Positions 47,141 to 57,282 of a stretch of 64,000 nucleotides of DNA are shown one piece after another (position 1 is the first letter of the stretch; the number at the start of each line of letters is the position of its first letter). A program made the translations under genes and the position numbers. The stretch covers positions 437,670,230-437,734,229 of the forward strand of contig NC_081407.1 of NCBI RefSeq assembly GCF_030272615.1, read 5' to 3'. This stretch comes from Cryptomeria japonica (taxonomy: Eukaryota; Streptophyta; Pinopsida; Cupressales; Cupressaceae). Below the pieces are notes generated by a model that did no database searches, was not told where the DNA came from, and saw only the letters and a list, made by a program, of their open reading frames with translations.

Positions 47141-49154
47141 ATCCTTGCCTTAATTTCATCTCTTTTTCCATGTCCTTATCCTACCAACGTCTTTGAGCAT
47201 ACTTTTAAAGGTCATGGTCCATTTTTTTCAAGGCTACTATCCAAACAAAAAGATGCTTGAGTCCTTCTTCTATCCCCTATCATATGTCCATCTTCTATTG
47301 AAAAAGTCAAAATACAAAAAAAAAAAGTGAAAAAAAAAAAAGACAAAAGAAAAAAAAGTAAAGCAAAAATAATTCGTCCACTGGTGAAAACCTGGCAAAC
47401 AGGCGTCATGCATAATCTATGAACTTCTTCAATACCGTACTTGGGGACAGGTTTTATCCTATCATATCCTTTTGTCCTTCATTGTTCCATTATCCTATCG
47501 CACCCCTATCATTATCCTTCATATCCTATTGTCCCTCATGTACATATCCCCTTTTCCACCTTTGATCTTGACAAGGCTGACGATCTTCATGAGCATCATG
47601 CATCTTGTTTGCAACTTTCAGTCTATCATAGCTTTTAGTCATTTATCTATTTGCTTATTATAACCTTTCATCCATATTCCCTATCTTATTGCAACTTTCT
47701 GCCACTATCCCGTATCCTATCCCGACCTTCAGTCCATGTCCCTTATCCATTCTTGGTCTTGCTTATCTTATCCATATCTTATCACTATCCATACAATCTT
47801 TTTCATTCCTTGATCTTGATCTGACATAAGGACGTGAAATGCAAAACATGGTTTCAAAAACCTCTTGACATGTCTCTCATGCCATGTCACTGCTTTACAT
47901 TGTCATATCCAGTCTCTTGTCCTATCACGCAATAGCCCTTGAAAATTGCATCTGTATTGTCTCCATAATAAAAGGCCTTTGTCTTCCCTCTATCCACCAA
48001 CATTTCAGAAAGCCTATTTATTCACCTGTCATATTCCTTGCCTTGCTAGACACTGGGGGCAAAATCATAAAAATTATAAAATGTCCTGAAATAATCATAA
48101 AAATTGAAAAATGTCCTAAAAAAAATTGAAAATTTTGAAAAAATGTCCTGAAATAATCAAAAAAAAAAAAAAAAATGTTCTGAAAAAATCCCTAAAAATC
48201 AAATAATGTCCTGAAAAAAACTCTAAAAGGTCAAATAAAGTCTTGAAAAAAACAACAAAAAAAATTTTAAAGCATCAAAATCCAAAAACAATTCCTTTGG
48301 CATTTTGCATTTTGTCAATAAATGGTCCCCTTTGTGCATAGATAGATCGCTGAGCATACATCCAATGACAATTGATCAAACATTTGTGTAGACGACAAAC
48401 AAATAACATGTTACAACACTATGCTTTAATGAAATCATGCGTTAACAGATGAACTTTTCAATCAAAACTAGACATTCAAACTGATCACAATTGTCATATC
48501 AATCAATCAACATCAATATCATTTGTCCTTGTCACTACTATCATGGGTCTTATACAGGGTGTGGTATGCTCGAAACCAGACTGTGTCCTGTCTTAAACGG
48601 GGTACCGCATGTCCTGAAACCAGACAACATGATCGTCCTATCAACACTTTCAACTTTTGACAATGAAGATCAAGATGTTTGTTTGACTTGTTGAAATTAG
48701 CGAGTCTTATCATTTATTGATTTATCTTCGATCATGTTCCTGTGTTGCTCAATGATGTCACTGAGTGATTTAGAGTGACCGGGATGGTTCATAGTCCCTT
48801 TTTTTTTGTGGTGTTTGTTGTTTGTGGAATGTTTGTCACAAACTGGGGCAACTATATCATTGGGTGTTTGTGATAAGTACGTTCGCTTTGTGAACGCCAC
48901 ACATACCTCGACCCTTGATGTATGCACCCTAGGATGCTTCACTCATTCCTTGTGTGTGATGTGTCTGTCTTTTGCAAAAAGGGTTGCGTTTCAGCTCTGG
49001 CCTTCAATGTCATGATGCTCTGCATCCGTTTTGCTACATTAAATAAAGGTTCTCACCTACAAAGTGCATTGGTGAAAGCAAGTTTTTCTTCATCTCTAAC
49101 TGTCCTCTGTCTAATTTCTTCTTACTAACATTTCTTCCGTCAGTTTGGGCAGTC
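47141..49154 (+). other. E2 3-prime noncoding region
   Basis: Parallels E1 23117-25155. Holds about six AAATGTCCTGAAAAAA units (48070-48250) and the conserved phrase around CCAGACTGTGTCCTGTCTTA (48576). It has an insert of about 110 bases near 48840-48950 relative to E1. No supported gene. Confidence 0.5.
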
Positions 49155-49523
49155 ACTCTGGTCTAGTTCTCCGATCTCCAAAAACATAAGTTGCATCCTG
49201 CATTCATTGATTAGTACATTTGCATTATATCAAGTCCATACAAAAGCATTTTATCCATTTCATATTATAAATGCATCAAAAACACATAAAAATATATCCA
49301 TACATGTTCCCCAATGGTACATAAACAGTGCATAAGCCATCCATGCATGGAAAGTACACATAAGCCATAACACATTGCATCCCATCATATAGCTACATAT
49401 CATATCATATGTCAAAACAATATCGGAGTACAAAATTGGACGGCCTGTCCTAAGTATGGCCCGCAAGCTGACTACATAATGTCACACTACATATGTCTCT
49501 GTCATAAGGAGCACGTGCCTCTG

Positions 49524-50280
49524 TCATTGGGTGCTCCCTCTGTCCTCCTCATCCCTACCATGTCTCAAGGATGATGTCCCTCCTGCCCTAGGTCCTAGTT
49601 GTGGTGGTCTCCTAGGTCCACTCACCCCCATGCTACTCATCGACCTCCGAGAGCGTGGCCTGCTCTCTGTCCTCGACCGTGACCGATATGACGCTGCTCT
49701 CTGCTCTGGTGGAACTGCACTCTCATATAGTGTCCTCCAATGGCGTATCTCATCTCCAGTCTCTACCAACATCTATGCCATCTCACATGCACTGGCATCC
49801 CTAATCGACCCAATATACTCGGTCACTCTCTGCTCTACTTGCTATAACCATGGCTATCACCACATATAGCTGATCATACTCTGATGTCATGGTCTCCCAG
49901 CCAATCTCCCTCTCTACGATATCCAGATCATCTGCATCACACTCGAATAATCTGCACAAAGCGTCTCTCCCTGTCGCTAGGTCATATTCTATCATCTCCC
50001 CATGAATCGGAATGCGGAGGATACGCCACACGTCCTCTAGTGTCACAGTCGTCTCTCCAGTCGCCAGATGGAAAGAGGAAGTCTTTGAATGCCATCGCTC
50101 TGCCAATGCAGTAAACAGTCCTGTGTTTGCCCTAATCTCGAGCATGAATGTAATATAGTATAATCCAAGTCCTGCTAATGTATCTCTGTCCGTGCTCCTA
50201 AGTCTATGTCACAACATGAAGCAGTCAGGTCAGTTCTCTTGCATAATCAGTGGACACTGTCGACTCTGCATCACAATTGG
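49524..50280 (-). pseudogene. Antisense PMD gene fragment inside E2
   Basis: On the minus strand from about 50280, RQCPLIMQ and (after two stops) LAGLGLYYITFMLEIRAN lead into TGLFTALAERWHSKTSSFHL and GETTVTLEDVWRILRIPIHG (50145-49801), the plant mobile domain core also seen at 36595-37113. After a stop at 49801-49803 and a frame change, 49772-49524 continues with GDEIRHWRTLYESAVPPEQR and an Arg/Ser-rich tail. Stops and the frame change show it is not functional. It is opposite to E2 transcription. The source could be a host PMD gene or a PMD-bearing transposon; the two PMD copies here are clearly different sequences. Confidence 0.65.
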
Positions 50281-50444
50281 GGCACATTTTGTCAGTTTTA
50301 GGGTTTGCTCCTACGGGCTGCATTTCCTTGTTTCATGCATAAATCAAGGTTTTTCTTATCTATTTTGACCTATCCTACCCTTATCCCTCTTTTCGGGATC
50401 ATCTGTGCGTTGTTTTAAGTCAAATTGGTGTTTTCAGTGCACAA

Positions 50445-50564
50445 CTGCGCCTGTGTACCCTGTCCTGCGCCTGTGCAGCATCAAGCTGTGCCTGTGTACC
50501 CTACACAGGCGTAGAACATCCTCACACAGGCGCAGAATGCGCCCACACAGGCGCAGATGTCCAG
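50445..50564. repeat. Inverted array of GCGCCTGTGT motifs
   Basis: Three forward copies (TGCGCCTGTGTACCC near 50446, TGCGCCTGTGCAG near 50466, TGTGCCTGTGTACCC near 50487) are followed at once by three reverse ones (TACACAGGCGTAG, CACACAGGCGCAG, CACACAGGCGCAG). The centre, CTGTGCCTGTGTA-CCC-TACACAGGCGTAG, can pair as a hairpin, and the array as a whole as a longer stem. Confidence 0.8.
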
Positions 50565-51085
50565 TTTTGACTTACCTGTGGACCCCGCAATGTCCCACAA
50601 TCCAGTAAAATTCATGAAATTGACAATATGGGTTTTTGAGATACATACCGCTGCTCCTGCGTCATCCGATCGTTTGTAGGTGCGTACACGTTCCCCGAGG
50701 TGATCTGCCATTGGAATATTTGCCATCTCTCTGCAAGGGTCCTTTTCCAGAGCAACAATTCCTCCACTTTGGCTAGTGCAAATGAGTTTTTTTCCTTCTC
50801 TTTGTCTCATTTATAGATCTTTGTCAGTGCATAGATGGACGTGCACTCTCTCCATCTTATGCTGGTCACGGTCTTTTACACCTTCCATTGCTTGTCATTT
50901 GTGCATCCAACCTTCAATTCTTGATCTGTTCGAACCTATCATTTTCTATCATTCTTATCGATCAATTGGCCTCTTTTCAGGATGTTTCCGGCCAATTCCT
51001 CAAGGGGGCATGCATATGTCATTGTCATTATCTGGGGCATTTTCAATATTGTTCTTTGAAACAACGCTTAGAATCGCATTGTCTC

Positions 51086-51099
51086 AAAGAGGGGCAAAA
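51086..51099 (+). other. E2 polypurine tract
   Basis: AAAGAGGGGCAAAA directly before the right LTR, identical to E1. Confidence 0.8.
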
Positions 51100-52830
51100 T
51101 GTAGACATCTAAAAATGGTCAACGCTTGCGGAGTCATACTTTAACATTTGCGCATTGCCTTATTTTAGGGTTCTTGCGTCGCATTAACATTTCTTCTATG
51201 TTGCGCACTTGGTCTTTATCATTTGCGAGCATCGAGTCCTTCTTCTGCATTCTTCATTTTTATCGCTTTCGAATTAGGTCTTGTCGATAACAAATCTTCA
51301 GTCATGATTTTGGTCGATCCTAGTCCTTATCAAATCACGTCATTGTTGCAATCGATTCGTCATTGATACTTGTTCTTGTCAATCTTGTTATTTTGCGATC
51401 GATTCGTCATCGATCGTTGTCCTTTTCAATCTTATCATTTTGCGATCGATTTGTCATCGATCGTTGTCCTTTTCAATCTTGTCATTTTGCGATCGATTTG
51501 TCATCAATCGTTGTCTTTTTCAATCTTGTCATTTTGCGATCGATTTGTCATCGATCGTTGTCCTTTTCAATCTTGTCATTTTGCGATCGATTTGTCATCG
51601 ATCCTTGTCCTCTTGTCAATCTCGTCAATTTTGCGATCGATTTGTCATCGATCGTTGTCCTTTTCAATCTTGTCATTTTGCGATCGATTTGTTATCGATC
51701 GTTGTCCTTTTCAATCTTGTCATTTTGCGATCAATCCTTGTCCTCTTGTCAATCTTGTCAATTTTGTGATCGATTTGTCATCGACCATTGTTCTTTTTCA
51801 ATCATGTCAATTTGGATCAATTAGTTATTGTTCCTCGTCAATTGGCGCCTATCAAATTGATCTCTTTATCAATCTCAATCATTTGTCAACATTGGTCCTT
51901 TGTCAATCAAAATCATGATCAAATTGAATCGACATCAATTATCTTTTGTCAAGACCTAATTGTCGTCCTTGCATTTCTATTTCATCTTCTAGGGTTTTAT
52001 GATTTGTTCATTTAATCTTGTTTGTCATTTTCCCTCTAGGTTAAATAATTTATTTATTTATCCTAAGTCTTCTTGTCACAATTAAATATTTATTTAATTG
52101 GCTAATTAATTCCTCCCTCTTTTTGTAAATTAATTAATTAATGAAAAATTATTAATTAATTTACCTAATTTTCCAATTTACTAATTTCTCTTAATTCCTA
52201 ATTTTCTAATTTTCATCAATTTCTAATTTCCTAATTTCCAATTCATCTAATTTTCTATTTTCTCCTATTTTCTAATATTTCCCCTAATTTCATGGGAATG
52301 ACATAGCAATCTTGTCATAATTTGTCATTATTTGTCAATCAATCAGTTTTGCATAGCAATCTTGTCAATTTGGTCATAATTTGTCAATCAATCAATCTTG
52401 CATAGAAAGTGTCAATTTTGTCATAATTTGTCATTCTTGATTTGAAATTTCCTTTCAAATCTCTTCATGCTAATCTTGTCATCTCTTCAATTTGTCTATA
52501 AATTGGATGAATTTCTTCAATCAAAGATCCGATCAATCAATCACGCTTCTAGTATCCTTACGCTGCCATTCCATCTTAGCAATCTTGCTTTCATCTCATG
52601 CTTATGCACTTGTAGGTGAGATCCACGAACAAAGCAATTTGAAGGAGAAAGAAGGACAATGGAGAATTATGAAGGAGATATCTGCATTTGGTTTGCTTCA
52701 ATTTCATTTGAATATCTTGTCTTCATGTTTTCTATTGAATGTAATTAGGATTTGTCACTGCAATTTAGTTTTCGTGATTGAGCTAGTTTAATTTTGATTT
52801 GCTTTGATGAATTCCAAATTCCTATTTACA
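51100..52830 (+). repeat. 3-prime LTR of E2
   Basis: 1,731 bp, 92 bp longer than the left LTR because of two more minisatellite units. TATAAATT at 52497-52504. Followed by duplication AGATC and then gypsy pol. Confidence 0.92.
51380..51790. repeat. 47-bp LTR minisatellite, 9 units
   Basis: Same unit as 40745-41065. Order of unit types: normal x4, long-end, normal, normal, short, terminal. The short unit comes after the long-end one here but before it in the left LTR. Because 47 is not a multiple of three and the unit has no stops, all three plus frames stay open. Confidence 0.9.
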
Positions 52831-52835
52831 AGATC

Positions 52836-55346
52836 AGAAAGGGAATTTGAAATGTTTGAAGCTCTCTGAGTCTCTTGTAGAAGCTGCCCCTTGAAAGGTA
52901 CCAAATCTGCAACATTAAAGATAGGAGACAAGGAAACATCAGCAGGTAAATCAATTTTATAAGCATTTGGACCATACTTAGTCAAAATCCTGTAAGGTCC
53001 AATTCGTCTCATCTGTAACTTGGTAGGAACTCCCTTTTGCAATCTAGACTTGTTGAGATGTACCATCACAAAATCTCCAACTGAGAATTGGACATCCCTC
53101 TTTGAAGCATCCACCCTTGCCTTGACTCTTGTTGTGGTGTCCTGCAAAGACTACTTAACCTGTTCATGTATCTCTTTTAGAGATTGTGCCATATCTTTTG
53201 TTGTCCCACTAATATGTTGCAAGTTAGTCACATCATGTAACTCAAAAATACCTCTTGGGTGCATACTATAAACAATCTGAAATGGACTCTTACCAGTGGA
53301 TCTGTTTACACTGTCATTGTAGGTAAACCCTGCCTGTGGGATGAGCTGATCCCAACTTTGTCCATACTCCTTGGTGAGACATCTGAGTAGATTACCCAAT
53401 GTTCTATTCACCACTTCTGTTTGGCCATCTGCCTGTGGATGGTAAGCTGAGCCAAAAGACAAGTTAGTACCCAATTTCTTCCACAAAGTCTTCCAAAAAT
53501 GACCCAAAAACTTAACAACTCTATCTGATACAATGCTAGATGGCAAACCATGTATTCTGACAACTTCTTTAAAGAAAAGGAAAGCAATATGACTAGCATC
53601 ATTAGTAGTTTTGCAAGGTATAAAGTGAGCCATTTTACTAAATCTATCAACAACCACAAAGATACTGTCATGCCTTGTTTTTGTCTTTGGTAAACCTACA
53701 ACAAAATCCATACTGATGCACTCCCATGGCCTAGAAGGAATGGGAAGTGGTTGATATAAACCAGCATTAGTGCTATTACCTTTGGCCTTCTGACATATCA
53801 TGCAATGTTCAACATACCTCTGGACATCTCTCTGCATCTTAGGCCAGTAATAAAAGTGTTGAACCAACTCTAAGGTCTTATTAAGACCAAAATGGCCACT
53901 CAAACACCCATTGTGTTTCTCTTGGATGAGATTTCCTCTCATGGAACCTTTAGGAACACATAGCTGTCCTCCCCTGAATAACAAACCATTCTGCAATGTA
54001 TAGTCAGCATACTCACTATGGAAATGATTCTCAAAAGCAAGACAAACTTTATAAGCAGCAGCAAAATCATCGCCATTAGGATATAAATCTTGAAAGCAAT
54101 CAATCCCAATACTCTGAACTTGGATCTCTTGAATAGTCAACAATCTCCTACTTAAAGCATCGGCTACTTTGTTACATTGGCCTTTCTTGTGCTTAAGAGT
54201 AAAGGTATATGCTTGTAGGTACTCTACCCATTTCACATGCCTATGGTTGAGTTTATCCTGAGAATTCAAGAAACTGACTGCTTGGTTGTCTGTATACACA
54301 ACAAATTCTTTAGGAAGCAAATAATGCCTCCACTTCCTAAGTGCCTGCACCAATGCATATAACTCTAAATCATAAGATGAATACTTTTTCTTTGCATCAT
54401 TCAATTTTTCACTAAAGAAAGCAACTGGTCTATTATCCTGACTCAAGACTACACCTACTGCAAGATGACTAGCATCACATTCTATAGTAAAGAGTTTATC
54501 AAAACTAGGAAGGATTAACACTGGTTGTGTAGCAACTCTAGTTTTGAGTAACTCAAACCCGTTATTAGTTGCTTCTGTCCATTGAAACTTGACTTTATGA
54601 CCACCTTTTATTGTATCTAACATGGGTGCACAAATCTCACTGAACCCTCTGATAAACTTTCTGTAAAACTGGGTTAGACCATGAAAACTCCTAACTTCAC
54701 TGGCTGATTGTGGGGTTGGCCAACTTGTTAGGGTTGCAACTTTAGATTGATCCATCTTAAGATCTCCACTGGACACAACAAAACCAAGATAGACTAGCTC
54801 TTGCTGCATAAAATCACACTTTTCAAGATTTATGGTTAACTGCTCATCAGATAATCTTTGCAAAACAATAGCTAAGTGTTTCAAATGCTCCTCTTTAGTC
54901 TTACTAAAAATGAGAATATCATCTAAGTAGACTACCACAAACTTACTGAGAAAATCCTGCAATACTTCATTCATCAACCTCATAAAGGTACTGGGAGCAT
55001 TAGAGAGTCCAAAAGACATAACCAACCATTCATAAAGACCCTCATTTGTTTTGAAAGCAGTTTTCCACTCATCGCCCTCTTTTATTCTTATCTGATGATA
55101 ACCACTTTTTAAGTCTATTTTGGAGAAATACCTCGCACCCCCTAAACAATCCATCAAATCTTCTATCCTGGGAATAGGGAACTTGTATCTTATTGTGATT
55201 TTGTTGATAGCTCTAGAGTCTGTGCATAGTCTCCATGTGCCCCCTTTCTTAGGTGCCAACACAGTGGGTACGGCACAAGGACTTATACTCTTTCTTATTA
55301 ATCCTTGATCCAATAACTCTTGAATCTGTCTAGCTACCTCTTTGTT
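52836..55346 (-). pseudogene. Gypsy pol: reverse transcriptase, RNase H, integrase
   Basis: The main open part (55313-53151) has 720 codons. Reverse transcriptase carries the YLDD site at residues 129-132. RNase H has Asp 280, Glu 317 and Asp 342. The integrase zinc finger is HHCC-type (about 467-507), and the core has Asp 536 (SMDF), Asp 597 (SDR) and Glu 633 (QTEVVNRT), so all catalytic residues remain. A TAG at 53151-53153 separates the integrase C-terminal part (GDFVMVHLNK, RRIGPYRIL, ADLVPF), which reaches E2 at 52836. A TAG at 55347-55349 separates it from protease. In life it would copy element RNA to DNA and insert it into the nuclear genome. With so few lesions it looks younger than the copia element. 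Confidence 0.93.
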
Positions 55347-57231
55347 CTATTCAGGAGTCATATTGTATGCTGCTTTGTTTGGAAAAGAAGCTCCTGGTAT
55401 AAAGTCAATTTGATGACTAATGGCTCTAGGAGGAGGTAATGTTGCTGGTTGTCCATCACTGATGATGCCCTTAAAGTTATCAAGAATTTGCTGCACTTCT
55501 TGTGGGGTCTCAACTTGTTTTTCTTTCGTCTCCTCCCTAGGTTTCACTACAAGTGCATAACCAATCCCATCTCCCTCTTTCATGGTTTGGATGAACTCTT
55601 TTTCATTGACTAATAGCACTTTAGGTGCATGTGGTTTGTTGTTCTCTGTCTCTTCACTAAGGGACTGAATTTTGTAGACAATGCCATTCGTTTGAAAGGA
55701 ATATGTGTTTTTTTCACCATCATGGTGTGCCCTTCTGTCAAATTGCCAAGGCCTACCCAATAGTAGATGGCAAGCATCCATGGGAAGGATGTCACATAGT
55801 ATCCTATCCTTGTATTCACCTATGTTGAAGTCTACCCATGCTTGTTCATTCACTAAGACATGTTGCCCTTTGTTTAACCAGGTTACCTTGTAGGGTTCAC
55901 TGTGCTTCATCCTAGGTAGGTTCAATTTGCTAACTGCCTCCTCTGAGATAATGTTATCTGTGGAACCTGAATCTATAACCACCTTACATACCTTGCCCAA
56001 GATTTTGCACTTTATCCTGAACAATGCTCTTCTCTGAGACACTTCACACGTATGAGGTTCTTGCATCGATACTCTCCTCATCATTAGACTTTCACCATCT
56101 TCGGGTGCTAGGTGCATTGTTGGAGTTCTTGTACTACTTCCTTCCTCCTTAACATAATTCACTCTCTTTTCACCTCCATGGGAAGAACTAGGCTTTTCTG
56201 GACAGCTATAAGCAGGATGACCCAATTTCTGACAATTGTAGCATTTCATTGTGGAGAAGTAAGACCCTCTACCTGGGCCACTAGACCTACCCCTTCCTGG
56301 GTTGCTTGATCCCCTTCCCCTATAATTAGGTTTGCTCTGAGAATCCCTGCTTTGCTCTATAAGCTTAGATTCCCCCTGGGACCTTTGATCTATGTGTCTT
56401 CCCCCAAAATTGCCTCGATGGCCTCGACCATCTCTGCCTCTTCCTCTAGCTCTGTTATGTTGCTCTTGCTTCTTCCTACTCCTTTCCTCTACCTTGAGTG
56501 CAAGTTGATAGCACTTCTGGACTGTTGTAGGGCACAACAAACTTAACTCTTCCTGTATGTTCCATCTCAAGCCATTGAGATACCTAGCAACCTTAACATT
56601 TTCGTCCTCTTGGATCTTTGACCTAAGGCATAGCTTCTGAAACTCCTTGGTGTAGGTGCTGACATCTAACTCTTTTTGCCTAAGGTTTTGTCTTTTCCTA
56701 TGGAGTTGTATTTCATAGTCCTCTGGAATGTAAGGCTCTCTGATCTTGGACAACATTCCCTTCCAAGTTGCTATGGGCTTTTTGCCCTCTTTCTCACGTT
56801 CATCCTAAATGAACTTCCACCATGTTAAAGCAGCTGCTCTCAACCTGGACTTAGCCACCTTCACTTTCTAGGCCTCTGTCACACCATCACATTCAAAATG
56901 GTTCTCAAGCCCCTCAATCCACTCCATGACCACTTCTGGGTCCATTTTACCACTGAATAGTGGGACTCCTTCTAGTGTTCTCCCACTCATAGCCTTCAAG
57001 GCTTTCAAAAAGGGTTCATTCTCTATCACAGGGTCTGGTATAGGGGTTTCATCTTCTATAGCTAATAGCTTACCCCTGCCTTCTGTTCCTTCTATCTTAT
57101 TGGTGACTTCATCTGCCTTCACTTCGACTTCACCCAACTTCTGCTCTAAGAGGTCTAGTTTCACTCTGAGTAACCTATTTTCTTCTTCCTGGTCTTCCAC
57201 TTTCTTTGCTAGTTCTGCATTTGTCACCATG
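55347..57231 (-). pseudogene. Gypsy gag and protease
   Basis: The start ATG is at 57231, 37 bases after the primer site, giving MVTNAELAKKVEDQ and a coiled-coil stretch (EEENRLLRVKLDLLEQKL). Gag continues through FSGKMDPEVVMEWIEGLE, a TAG (56868-56870), TWWKFI, another TAG (56805-56807) and then a 469-codon open part (56756 down to 55350). This has an Arg/Gly-rich region, a CCHC zinc knuckle CYNCQKLGHPAYSC (about residue 172) and an aspartic protease with VVIDSGSTDNIIS (about residue 260). A TAG at 55347 ends it. Gag would form the virus-like particle; protease would cut the polyprotein. Confidence 0.92.
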
Positions 57232-57267
57232 GTTGCCAAATTACTACTTCTTCCCAAGTGTAACTGT

Positions 57268-57279
57268 GCTCTGATACCA
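57268..57279 (-). other. Gypsy primer binding site (tRNA-Met type)
   Basis: Minus strand TGGTATCAGAGC, three bases inside the LTR end CCTATCA; a standard initiator tRNA-Met site in plant LTR elements. Confidence 0.88.
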
Positions 57280-57282
57280 CTA

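Larger units (their letters stand above)
49155..50925. other. 1.77-kb segment present in E2, absent from E1
   Basis: E1 runs from GGCAGTC (25150) directly into TTGATCCATTCGAACC; E2 has about 1.77 kb between the matching points. The segment holds an antisense PMD gene fragment (49524-50280) and an inverted array of GCGCCTGTGT motifs (50445-50564). Either E2 (or its ancestor) gained it or E1 lost it. Confidence 0.7.
40463..52830 (+). mobile_element. E2: second member of the E1 family, inserted in gypsy pol
   Basis: 12.37 kb, with LTRs 40463-42101 and 51100-52830, both TGTAGAC...TTTACA. Clean 5-bp duplications AGATC (40458-40462, 52831-52835) mark normal integrase-mediated insertion. Primer site TGGTGAACCCGAC at 42107-42119 and polypurine tract at 51086-51099. 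The interior parallels E1, with the Gln/Pro/Ser-rich ORF at 44243-47140, but has about 1.77 kb extra near its right end. No enzyme domains are seen. Its borrowed machinery, like that of E1, is not in this window; the 5-bp duplication fits an LTR-element integrase. Confidence 0.93.
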
